From positions 13,912 to 31,204 of the forward strand of contig PMHI01000503.1 of NCBI GenBank assembly GCA_003156615.1: a DNA stretch of 17,293 nucleotides. Reading direction: 5' to 3'. A program made the position numbers and the translations under genes. Shown here piece by piece: positions 8,928-16,988 of the stretch (its first letter is position 1; every line of letters starts with the position of its first letter). Under the pieces are notes generated by a model. It was not told the DNA's origin, did not search any database, and saw only the letters and a program-made list of their open reading frames with translations. The DNA is from Acidobacteriaceae bacterium (GTDB taxonomy: Bacteria; Acidobacteriota; Terriglobia; Terriglobales; SbA1).

Positions 8928-8992
8928 CATCAGCCGCCAGCAGCGCGGCAGTTTACCCTGGTAACACCAGGGCGGCAAACTCCATTGCCGCC
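8921..8992 (-). ncRNA. Fluoride (crcB-motif) riboswitch of the hyf/ppa operon
   Basis: On the minus strand GGCGGCA (8992-8986) pairs with TGCCGCC (8977-8971) around the conserved loop ATGGAGTT. A joining segment TAAACTG follows, then the stem GCCGC (8949-8945) / GCGGC (8937-8933), then CTGATG and ACTCC (8927-8923). ACTCC can pair with GGAGT in the first loop, making the pseudoknot that defines the fluoride aptamer. An extra hairpin, CCCTGGT-gtt-ACCAGGG, sits between the first stem and the joining segment. Fluoride is expected to stabilise this fold and turn on the downstream genes, which begin at 8743. Confidence 0.92.
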
Positions 8993-9215
8993 ATCATTCA
9001 AACACAAATGAATCGAAGACGGCAAGTGTCGTGCTTGAAACGTTCCATTCGTCGGGCTGAAAAGTTTGTCATTCTTGAAATCTCTACCGGTGATGCACCG
9101 GGCATGCTGTGGGCATAAACGCCCCTGAGTTTGCAATGTGGAAAATTTACTGAGCTGGCATGGATCAATCCCGTTGACTTAGCTCGCCGTCTTTGCTGTA
9201 CTAAACTGTTACCAA
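8993..9215. promoter_or_regulatory. Divergent promoter region between the two riboswitches
   Basis: These 223 bases separate the 5' ends of two oppositely oriented riboswitches, so both operon promoters must lie in or next to them. No open frame with a ribosome site is present. Plus-side candidate: TTGACT at 9174-9179 with a weak TACTAA near 9199. Minus-side candidate: TTGCCG followed after about 17-18 bases by TTGAAT. Both -10 boxes are poor, so I give the region and not exact sites. Confidence 0.5.
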
Positions 9216-9282
9216 CGGTGAAGGAGTTCGCCGAAACCGCTGTCCCATCTTGTTAGCCGGGCACAGCTGATGACTCCTGACA
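9216..9282 (+). ncRNA. Fluoride (crcB-motif) riboswitch of the eno/crcB operon
   Basis: CGGTG (9216-9220) pairs with CGCCG (9229-9233) around the loop AAGGAGTT. AAACC follows, then a stem GCTGT (9239-9243) / ACAGC (9263-9267) extended by CCC/GGG past one bulged base, then CTGATG and ACTCC (9273-9277). ACTCC is complementary to GGAGT (9223-9227) in the first loop, giving the pseudoknot of the fluoride aptamer. The first coding start lies about 115 bases downstream. The eno, crcB and DUF190 genes that follow are known associates of this RNA class, which strengthens the call. Confidence 0.93.
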
Positions 9283-9329
9283 AGCGGATGAATCCTTGTC
9301 GCGGAGTCATGTCCCGGCAACGATTCCGC
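9273..9329 (+). promoter_or_regulatory. Candidate expression platform of the eno/crcB riboswitch
   Basis: ACTCC-T-GACAAG (9273-9284) can pair with CTTGTC-GC-GGAGT (9295-9307), which would pull ACTCC out of the aptamer pseudoknot. The far strand has a second partner: GCGGAGT (9301-9307) pairs with ATTCCGC (9323-9329), with one G-U pair. These helices are mutually exclusive, so a fluoride-dependent switch is plausible. No T-run follows either hairpin, so intrinsic termination is not evident; Rho- or translation-linked control would fit better. Confidence 0.5.
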
Positions 9330-9396
9330 AAGAATGAGCGATCTCAGGGAGTTACGGCCCCAATCTTGACCGGCCTGATTCCAATCGCTACCTAAA

Positions 9397-10173
9397 TTGC
9401 GGGTACGCCCCTTGAAACAGAGTAAAGACGTCGAAAAGCAGCCTGGCGCAGGACAGGGCCTGTGGTTTACGCGCAACACCTTCGCCAAAGCGTTTGCGCT
9501 GGGTGGTTGCGCGATCTGCAACGCGGTGCATGCTGCTGAGCGGAAGGGGATCTACTCCTTCCTGCATGAAGGCATGATGTTTCCTTCGGTGCGGAAAAAG
9601 TTTCTAGATGGAGGCGGGTTCTGTCTCCACCACTTCTGGATGGCCAAGGCCATCGAAGAATACGCCTGGCAAACTGGCGGTTTCGGAATCGCGATTCTTT
9701 GTGACGATCTCGCGCGATTGGCTGGTTCAGGGCTAGCCAACGCCAACGGAACCGAGCCAAATTCCCGAGCCTCACTACTCGGACGCCGCGAGAAGCCCCT
9801 ATTTGTGCCGGGACACGACTGCATGTTCTGCCGAGACAATCAAGAAAAGGAGCAGTTCCTTGCGCAGGTTCTCGAAGAACTTGTCGACGAGGAGGAGTTT
9901 CACCAGCCTTTGGCTAAACATGGGCTTTGCATACGGCACGGCGAACTGTCCCTCCAGGCATGGAAGGACTCTCGCAAGCGGAATGAGTTATTTTCCCAAC
10001 TTGAGGCACAACTCAGGGATTTGGCGGCAGACTTGCGAGAGTTCATTCGCAAGCGTGATTACCAATATCGCGACGAACCTCCGGGGCGCGAGCAGGATTC
10101 TGTGCTGCGAGCCATGCAGTTCTTTGTTGGTACAAATCCCTGCGGTTCTCGAACCAAGAAAGAAACGCCATGA
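9397..10173 (+). CDS. Cys/His-rich putative metal-binding protein, DUF6062-like
   Basis: Function unknown. The product, up to 258 residues, has two matched half-sites: C38-x-x-C41 with C76-x-x-H79, then C142-x-x-C145 with C178-x-x-H181, each separated by helical stretches. The CxxC...CxxH layout suggests two structural zinc sites, and resembles, from memory, the family listed as DUF6062. A paralogue with the same layout lies at 16392-16973. There is no signal peptide or membrane segment, so a cytosolic location is likely. The start is uncertain: TTG at 9397 is the longest option and TTG at 9412 is also possible; neither has a strong ribosome site, and no ATG precedes the first Cys pair. It is the first gene behind the fluoride riboswitch, and its stop overlaps the next start by four bases. 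Confidence 0.75.
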   Translation: MRVRPLKQSKDVEKQPGAGQGLWFTRNTFAKAFALGGCAICNAVHAAERKGIYSFLHEGMMFPSVRKKFLDGGGFCLHHFWMAKAIEEYAWQTGGFGIAILCDDLARLAGSGLANANGTEPNSRASLLGRREKPLFVPGHDCMFCRDNQEKEQFLAQVLEELVDEEEFHQPLAKHGLCIRHGELSLQAWKDSRKRNELFSQLEAQLRDLAADLREFIRKRDYQYRDEPPGREQDSVLRAMQFFVGTNPCGSRTKKETP

Positions 10174-10859
10174 AGATCGTGATCATCTCTGACCTGCACG
10201 GAAACTACGAAGCGTTGCGGTCACTGCCAGATGGGTACGACGAACTCTGGGTATTGGGCGACCTGGTGAACTACGGACCGGAACCCGGAGAGGTGATTGA
10301 TTTTGTTAGAGCGCACAGCACGGTCGTCGTACGCGGCAATCACGATCATTCGATTGGATACGATGTGGATCCGCGTTGCACTCCTCGCTACCAAAAGATG
10401 GCCGATCTGACGCGCGGGTACAGCGCTTCCGTTCTGAAAAAAGACCAAAAGGAATTTCTCCGCGGCTTGCCACTCAAACTGGAATTGAAACGTCAAGACA
10501 CCAAATTCTATCTGTGTCATGCCAAGCCATCGGATCCTTTATACGGTTACTGCCCGGAAGAGTCCGAAGAGTGGGCGAAGGAGTTGGATCAAGTGAAGGC
10601 CGAGGTCCTACTTGTCGGCCATACGCACACTCCGTTTGTCCGCCAGATCGGGGATCGTGTCGTAGCAAATCCTGGAAGTCTAGGGCAACCAAGAGCGGGA
10701 AAGTCTGATGCTTGTTACGCAGTATGGGAGAACGGCTTATTTTCACTGAAGTCGTTTCCATACGCGGTAGAAGAGACCGTCGGGCAACTGAAGGCTTTGG
10801 AGTTCCCGCAAGAAGTGGAAAAGGATTTGATTACTGTACTTCAAACTGGATCGGTGTAA
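10170..10859 (+). CDS. Calcineurin-type metallophosphoesterase (YfcE/MJ0936-like)
   Basis: This 229-residue cytosolic phosphoesterase has the full metal-binding set in order: D8-x-H10 (SDLHGN), GDLVNYG with D31, GNHD with N57 and H58, H117 (LCHAKPSD) and GHTH with H151 and H153, then the family end motif NPGSLGQPR. Such enzymes use two metals (often Mn or Mg) to cut phosphomonoesters or phosphodiesters; the natural substrate cannot be told from sequence. The ATG overlaps the stop of the upstream Cys/His-rich gene (ATGA). Placement in a fluoride operon suggests it either replaces a fluoride-sensitive phosphatase or clears a phosphorylated by-product; both are inference. Confidence 0.9.
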   Translation: MKIVIISDLHGNYEALRSLPDGYDELWVLGDLVNYGPEPGEVIDFVRAHSTVVVRGNHDHSIGYDVDPRCTPRYQKMADLTRGYSASVLKKDQKEFLRGLPLKLELKRQDTKFYLCHAKPSDPLYGYCPEESEEWAKELDQVKAEVLLVGHTHTPFVRQIGDRVVANPGSLGQPRAGKSDACYAVWENGLFSLKSFPYAVEETVGQLKALEFPQEVEKDLITVLQTGSV

Positions 10860-10870
10860 CGAACTCATAG

Positions 10871-12172
<1,302 letters not shown>

Positions 12173-12194
12173 TGGTTATAGGAGTCGGGCTCTG

Positions 12195-13172
12195 GTGGAG
12201 AGAAGCAGCCAAGCATTTCGCGATCTTTCCGACGAGGCAATCGAAGCGCTCGTCCAGAGCCTGAACTCCCTTCACGAGGGTGAATTGGGAGTTGACATGC
12301 TCGTAGCCTGCGGCATAAAAGCCATCACGCCGCTGCAGCGTTTCCTTCTGCAGGGCAAACCCAGTGGCATCTTTGTGCCGCGTCAACGGGCAGTGCGTGC
12401 TCTTGCCGAACTTGGAGCCAAGGACGTCTTGCTCGACTATTTGGCTTCGGCGGAGCAAACCGTAGATCCAGTCGCGGCGCACGGGGAGGAGGCGGTAAAA
12501 AACACGGCTGCACGAGCCCTCGGCGCCTGGCACACCGAGGACGTTTTCGAAGCTCTGCGGCATGTTTTGCAGCGGAAACGTTTGGTGGGAGCCATCGAAG
12601 CGCTGGGCGAGTTCCGGCGTCCGGAGCCTGTGCCGGAGTTGATTGAAGCATTGGAGGATGACTTCTGTCGCAGCTTTGCCGAGGACGCCCTTCGGAAAGC
12701 TGGTGAGCTAGCGCATTCTGCCTTGATCGACGCCGCTAGAACTCCTGATCCGTCCGGCTCCGACGAACGGCCGCAAAGCCAGCGTCGGCGCAGATGCGCT
12801 TTGCGCCTTCTCGAATGCCTGCAGTTGTGCAATGAAGACTGGTGTAAGGTCGCAGCCTTGCTCCACGACAGCGACCCGGAGATTGCTGCAAGGGCGGGCG
12901 CGATTGCTTTGGCTGTTGCGGATCGAGGAAACAAGGAACTTGCGGTTAAGCGGATGATCAAGGTCTTGCCCGCATCAGATTGGCTATTGCAAGGGGAGAT
13001 TCAAGGATGGCTGGAAAAGCATCTGGACGTTGCCTTGCCTTCGATCAATGAAGAGATCGAACGGCGGGAGGCCGTACCCGCGTCGATTCGGACTAAAGAT
13101 CATGTTCTACGATTGCTGCTTGCCGTAAAGCGAAAAGAGCAAGACGAGGACGACCGCGAACGGAATCAATGA
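12195..13172 (+). CDS. HEAT-like helical repeat protein
   Basis: Function unknown. This 325-residue protein is nearly all amphipathic helices in pairs. Repeats resembling HEAT/PBS-lyase units are visible in its middle, for example RQRAVRALAELGAKD, NTAARALGAWHTED, VGAIEALGEFRRPE and AEDALRKAGELAH. Such repeats make protein-protein scaffolds. No catalytic motif, signal peptide or membrane segment is seen. The C-terminus is highly charged (about 310-325). The start is the GTG at 12195, with AGGAG at 12180-12184; the frame extends upstream only inside enolase. The stop overlaps the ATPase start by four bases (ATGA). Because it is coupled to the ATPase and the dynamin-like GTPase, it may be their adaptor. 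Confidence 0.75.
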   Translation: MERSSQAFRDLSDEAIEALVQSLNSLHEGELGVDMLVACGIKAITPLQRFLLQGKPSGIFVPRQRAVRALAELGAKDVLLDYLASAEQTVDPVAAHGEEAVKNTAARALGAWHTEDVFEALRHVLQRKRLVGAIEALGEFRRPEPVPELIEALEDDFCRSFAEDALRKAGELAHSALIDAARTPDPSGSDERPQSQRRRRCALRLLECLQLCNEDWCKVAALLHDSDPEIAARAGAIALAVADRGNKELAVKRMIKVLPASDWLLQGEIQGWLEKHLDVALPSINEEIERREAVPASIRTKDHVLRLLLAVKRKEQDEDDRERNQ

Positions 13173-13906
13173 TGCCGGATTTCATCTTCGATCGTGAGGA
13201 GGAACGTCGACGAATCGCCCAGTTCGTGGCGAAGAGGCGCTCGTTTCTCATCTACGGGCCATCGGGGGTTGGCAAAACACTTCTGCTCCGCAATGTGCTG
13301 CCCCCGTTTCGGTCTGTTCTCTATTGCGAAGACTCTGCGACGACCAACGTGATGTTTCGTAGTCTCGCCCGTACTCTGCTCCGATTGCAGAGTCCGCGTG
13401 CCTCCAAAGCGTTTCGCGATGAGGATGCGATTACGACAAAGTCCGCGGTTTCGTTGAAAGGGATTGTGATGGATGCGCTGAGAGAGGGGGAGTACTCGAT
13501 TGTGCTGGACCATCTCAAGCGACCCTCGTACTCGTTTGCGTCGGCCGTTCGCGAAGTCATGGGATGGGGCTCGACTCCGGTGAGCGCGGTGGCGTGCTCC
13601 AGCCATATGGAAGACACGGGTTTTCTCCAGCCGCTTTATGGCGACCGTTCGCAGAAGTGTGAAATCCGCAATTTCGACGACTCAACCGCCGAGCAATTTG
13701 CTCGTGAGCGGATCAATCGCTCTGGCTTGTCAGGCACAAACATCAGCGAATTCGTCGATAAAGTTCTGGAATTCAGCGGGGGGAATCCGGGAGCGATCAA
13801 CGCATTGATCGATATGGCAACTTGTCCAAAGTATCGGTCCGAGGAACACATCAAGATCTCGCCGCTATACATCGACTTTCGCATGAACGGGGGCGTTGCA
13901 AGGTGA
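13169..13906 (+). CDS. P-loop ATPase, AAA/STAND-like, function unknown
   Basis: This 245-residue protein carries a clear Walker A, G30-PSGVGKT-37, a Walker B-like strand YSIVLDH with D114 (the usual catalytic Glu is His115), and late in the chain GGNPGAINAL, a motif seen in the helical part of Orc1/Cdc6- and STAND-like ATPases. The beginning DFIFDREEERRRIAQF also matches how such ATPases open. It is shorter than most regulators and has no sensor or DNA-binding domain that I recognise. Missing Glu suggests slow or altered hydrolysis, closer to a switch. Two ATGs are adjacent at 13169 and 13172; the first overlaps the HEAT stop. Its own stop overlaps the GTG start of the dynamin-like gene, so the three products are probably made in step. 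Confidence 0.8.
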   Translation: MMPDFIFDREEERRRIAQFVAKRRSFLIYGPSGVGKTLLLRNVLPPFRSVLYCEDSATTNVMFRSLARTLLRLQSPRASKAFRDEDAITTKSAVSLKGIVMDALREGEYSIVLDHLKRPSYSFASAVREVMGWGSTPVSAVACSSHMEDTGFLQPLYGDRSQKCEIRNFDDSTAEQFARERINRSGLSGTNISEFVDKVLEFSGGNPGAINALIDMATCPKYRSEEHIKISPLYIDFRMNGGVAR

Positions 13907-15963
13907 CGAACGGGTCCAATTTGCTCAATTCGAATCATGAGCGGCGCCTTAGCGTGACCTGTCGCCACATTGACAAGCTGCTGGCGGAGATGGAGAGCAC
14001 GCTCAATGTCTCGGCATCTAAGCTGGCTTTCCCACAATATGCTCCCGATCTGAGTCCTGCCCAGCGGCGTGTGATCGAAGACTACATCAGCCGCATTCGC
14101 GCTCAGCTGATTCGCGTGCTCGATGGACAAGGAATGGAACGACCGCCAGCCGATATCCCCGTTTCGCGTGCACTCCACGTAAACCTTACGTTCTTGGAAA
14201 TTGCCGCGGAGGAGTTGAAGCCCGAATACATGAGCGGCTATGGACAAGTTCCCCAGGCGGCCGCAGTTGAACTCAACGGCATCGCTGGAGAACTCCAGGG
14301 TCTGGCACGACAGCTCGATCAGTATCTAATGCGTGGGTCCAGGGAAAACCTGCAGGAACGCTTGGAAAGGCTGGAACAAACTGGAGACGAGATCCCGGTT
14401 CTCAAGAAGCTGGAGTCGGTCATTAGCGAGCACGGCCTGGTGGAATTCCGGTCGACATTGTCGATGATTCTGGATCGTTTGGAAGACAACAGTTTCGAAA
14501 TCGCCATCTTTGGGCGCGTCAGTTCGGGCAAGTCGTCTCTGCTGAATGCGATGCTCGGGAGCGATGTACTTCCGGTCGGGGTCACTCCGATTACCGCCGT
14601 TCCGACACGCCTGCTGTACGGCGAGACTCCGGTCGTTCATGTCTGGTTTGCCAATCGGACGCCCGAACGGTTCGACATTGCGCACTTGCCAGAGTTTGTG
14701 GCGGAGCAGCTCAATCGTGGGAACGAGAAGCATGTGACCAAAATCGTGGTTCAGCTCCCGTCACCTCGCCTTCGCGAGGGCATCGCATTCGTCGATACTC
14801 CTGGGTTGGGATCTTTGGCAACTCGTGGAGCGGCGGAAACACTTGCTTATTTGCCACGGTGCGATCTGGGAGTTGTTCTTATCGATGCCGGATCGACTTT
14901 AACTCCCGACGATCTTCAAACCATTCAGACTCTCTATGATGCGGCAATTCCGGCCATGGTCTTGTTGAGCAAGGCGGACCTTTTGACGCTCGAAGATCGC
15001 TCGCGGGTTATTGGATATGTGGAGGATCACATCAAAGAAGAGTTGAACCTTGATCTGGCGGTGCGCGCCGTAAGCGTGATGGTTGGAAGCAAAGATCTCG
15101 TGGCTCAGTGGTTCGAAGAAGACATCGCTCCCTTGTACAGTCAGCGTCAGGAACTGAAACTGCGCTCCATCCGGCGCAAGCTGGGAGCGCTCCGCCAATC
15201 GGTAGAGATGGCCTTGCGCACTCGCTTGCGCCGCAAGGACCAGATCTCGCCAAAGAAGGTAGAACAACTGCGTGTCGTCGAAGCGGAATTGCGTCAGGCC
15301 AGTGGCCGCCTTGAGGAGATGAAGAAGATGGCGCGAGGCGTGGCGAACGACGTGGAGTATTCCAGTACTCGGACATTGCGGTTTGCCGCGGCTACTCTGG
15401 TCGAGTCGTGGTCGAAGCAAGGCGCGGGAGACGAGGCAGTTGAGGGTATCGTGCGCAACGCGGTGACCTGGACGGTTCAGGAACAAACCGAATCTCTTCG
15501 CCGACGCATGGATGCTATGACACACAAACTCCATGAAACTCTTCGAGCCACTGCCAAGGTGCTTGAGGTTGAGGACGTGCCTGGAGAACAGGAGTTCTCC
15601 GGCGTAGTGCGGGAAATGCCTGCCTTTGACCCAGGCCAGCTCAATATCCACTTAAAGCGGCCTTTCCTGTTCGGCCTGCTCGGAGGAAACATTTCGAGGT
15701 CGATCGTGACCAAGCGTCTGGCGGGTATGGTCGGGGGGCAACTCACGAAGTCCTTATCCGCCTATCACGCCTTGCTGTATGACTGGTCAGAGAGAACTTT
15801 GGGCCAGATTCAACGCAGATTTGACGCCTATGCCAACAGTTATCGTGCTCAGGTAGAGAGATTAGTCGGCGATCATGTGTCGCCGGCTGAACAAGAAAGC
15901 ACCATTCGTCGTGATCTGGAAGGCTTGGGAGGCGTCCGATCTGAGCCGACTGTGGCTTCCTGA
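13903..15963 (+). CDS. Bacterial dynamin-like GTPase
   Basis: This 686-residue protein has a long helical N-terminus (1-195), then a GTPase domain: G1 GRVSSGKSS from residue 204, G2 region VGVTPITAVPTR near 228, G3 DTPGLGS from residue 298 and G4 SKAD from residue 356. The rest is helical with charged coiled-coil stretches (about 415-500) and a basic hydrophobic patch RPFLFGLLGGNISRSIVTKRL (near 585) that could be a membrane paddle, as in bacterial dynamin-like proteins. These proteins remodel or hold membranes. The frame runs upstream of 13903, but a GTG there overlaps the ATPase stop (GTGA) and I prefer it; the ribosome site is weak, as expected for coupling. Why a dynamin would be induced by fluoride is not known; membrane repair or organisation of transporters is my inference. 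Confidence 0.85.
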   Translation: MTNGSNLLNSNHERRLSVTCRHIDKLLAEMESTLNVSASKLAFPQYAPDLSPAQRRVIEDYISRIRAQLIRVLDGQGMERPPADIPVSRALHVNLTFLEIAAEELKPEYMSGYGQVPQAAAVELNGIAGELQGLARQLDQYLMRGSRENLQERLERLEQTGDEIPVLKKLESVISEHGLVEFRSTLSMILDRLEDNSFEIAIFGRVSSGKSSLLNAMLGSDVLPVGVTPITAVPTRLLYGETPVVHVWFANRTPERFDIAHLPEFVAEQLNRGNEKHVTKIVVQLPSPRLREGIAFVDTPGLGSLATRGAAETLAYLPRCDLGVVLIDAGSTLTPDDLQTIQTLYDAAIPAMVLLSKADLLTLEDRSRVIGYVEDHIKEELNLDLAVRAVSVMVGSKDLVAQWFEEDIAPLYSQRQELKLRSIRRKLGALRQSVEMALRTRLRRKDQISPKKVEQLRVVEAELRQASGRLEEMKKMARGVANDVEYSSTRTLRFAAATLVESWSKQGAGDEAVEGIVRNAVTWTVQEQTESLRRRMDAMTHKLHETLRATAKVLEVEDVPGEQEFSGVVREMPAFDPGQLNIHLKRPFLFGLLGGNISRSIVTKRLAGMVGGQLTKSLSAYHALLYDWSERTLGQIQRRFDAYANSYRAQVERLVGDHVSPAEQESTIRRDLEGLGGVRSEPTVAS

Positions 15964-16017
15964 GTGGGCGGTAAGTCTGGTGAAAGCGCATAACGAAAAG
16001 GAAAGGAACGAGGCGAC

Positions 16018-16395
16018 TTGCTGAAATACGTGTTGGTGGGTGTGGGAGGTTGTCTAGGTTCGATGTTGCGTTTCTGGGTGGGCAGTTATATCGGCGGCAG
16101 AATGGGAACGAGGTTTCCCTACGGGACGCTCGTGATCAACATTACGGGCTCGTTCCTGATCGGCCTGGTCTTTGCCTTATTGACAGCCAGAACGGATTGG
16201 AGCCCCAACTGGCGATATCTGATCCCAATTGGTTTCATCGGAGGCTACACGACCTTCTCTAGCTTCGAATATGAAACATTGCGCACGATCCAGGATGGCC
16301 AGATCGGCCTGGGCTTTCTCTACGTGGCGCTGAGCGTGATCGTTGGGTTTGTTGCAGTGTGGGGTGGAGTTATGGCGGGGAGGGCAATCCCATGA
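16018..16395 (+). CDS. crcB: Fluoride channel CrcB (Fluc)
   Basis: This 125-residue inner-membrane protein has four hydrophobic helices. Family motifs are present: GGCLGSMLRFWVG at the start, GTLVINITGSFLIG in helix two, and GFIGGYTTFSSFEYET, which holds the pore Phe residues and the Na-binding break. Fluc works as an antiparallel dimer and lets fluoride leave the cell, keeping cytosolic levels below toxic values. A single gene implies a dual-topology homodimer. The start is TTG at 16018 with GAGG upstream, after a 54-base gap that shows no promoter. The stop overlaps the next start by four bases. Weak TTG initiation may limit the amount made. The gene confirms the reading of the two riboswitches. 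Confidence 0.95.
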   Translation: MLKYVLVGVGGCLGSMLRFWVGSYIGGRMGTRFPYGTLVINITGSFLIGLVFALLTARTDWSPNWRYLIPIGFIGGYTTFSSFEYETLRTIQDGQIGLGFLYVALSVIVGFVAVWGGVMAGRAIP

Positions 16396-16973
16396 AAGCA
16401 GAAGCTTCAGCATCGGGGGCTAACGTAAGCCAGGCACTCACCAAGGGCGCATGTCCAATTTGTGCGATCCTGAAAGACTTTCAGTGGACATTGGCGGAAA
16501 CAGCTCGACCTCAATCAGACCTGCGCGTGTGTAATTTCCACGGGTGGGCGCTCGCTCGATCCCGAGCTAAGATTTCACGCTCCACTCCTGGGGAAAGTGT
16601 CACCAATGTTTTCTTAGAGATGTTGAAGCCGCCTCTGGTGGGGAAAGTGAACAGCTCGGAATGTACCTTGTGTCATCGTGCCCTGGAAGAGGAAGTCACT
16701 CGCTTGCGTGAGCTAGCGCAGAAGCTCCAAGGGACAATGTTCGCGCAGTGGATGAAGAGTCAGGGTACTCTTTGTCTGGAGCACGGCCGGAAAGTGAAGG
16801 AATTTGTCCCATTGCGTTTGCGAACGCTGGTTGATGAAATCGTTGAGCGAAATCGGGCAGAGTTGGAACAGGAACTTGAAACTTTCCTGGAACAACTAAA
16901 ACACGGAATTCATGAAGGCGGGGGACTTTTGGGTCGTGCCGCTGAGTTTTTAGTAGGTCAAAGAGGACTATAA
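16392..16973 (+). CDS. Second Cys/His-rich putative metal-binding protein
   Basis: Function unknown. This 193-residue protein repeats the layout of the protein encoded at 9397: C21-x-x-C24 with C47-x-x-H50, then C91-x-x-C94 with C128-x-x-H131, followed by a long helical C-terminus (about 140-175) rich in Glu and Leu and a short Gly-rich stretch. The two half-sites look like a duplicated zinc-ribbon-like unit. Sequence identity with the first copy is low outside the metal residues, so the pair is old or serves different partners. The ATG at 16392 has GGGAGG upstream and overlaps the crcB stop; an in-frame ATG at 16359 would sit inside crcB. No secretion signal. Its position between crcB and the DUF190 gene points to a role tied to the fluoride channel, by context only. 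Confidence 0.75.
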   Translation: MKAEASASGANVSQALTKGACPICAILKDFQWTLAETARPQSDLRVCNFHGWALARSRAKISRSTPGESVTNVFLEMLKPPLVGKVNSSECTLCHRALEEEVTRLRELAQKLQGTMFAQWMKSQGTLCLEHGRKVKEFVPLRLRTLVDEIVERNRAELEQELETFLEQLKHGIHEGGGLLGRAAEFLVGQRGL

Positions 16974-16988
16974 CGACAGGAGGAAAAT

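Noticed and set aside
8956..8972. Perfect palindrome as a repressor operator
   Set aside because: It lies inside the riboswitch between stem 1 and the joining segment, so an RNA hairpin explains it better.
8721..8978. 85-codon open frame on the minus strand in the hyf leader
   Set aside because: It covers half the riboswitch and overlaps the start of hyfC; no ribosome site and no recognisable motif.
9174..9207. Sigma-70 promoter TTGACT ... TACTAA
   Set aside because: The -35 is good, but the best -10 matches are weak or at 19-22 base spacing; kept only as a note under the divergent region.
13822..13902. Upstream extension of the dynamin-like GTPase
   Set aside because: It lies wholly inside the ATPase gene; the GTG at 13903 overlapping the ATPase stop is the more natural start.
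15964..16017. Third riboswitch or internal promoter in front of crcB
   Set aside because: The 54-base gap has no aptamer motif and no convincing -35/-10 pair; crcB is probably served by the leader at 9216.
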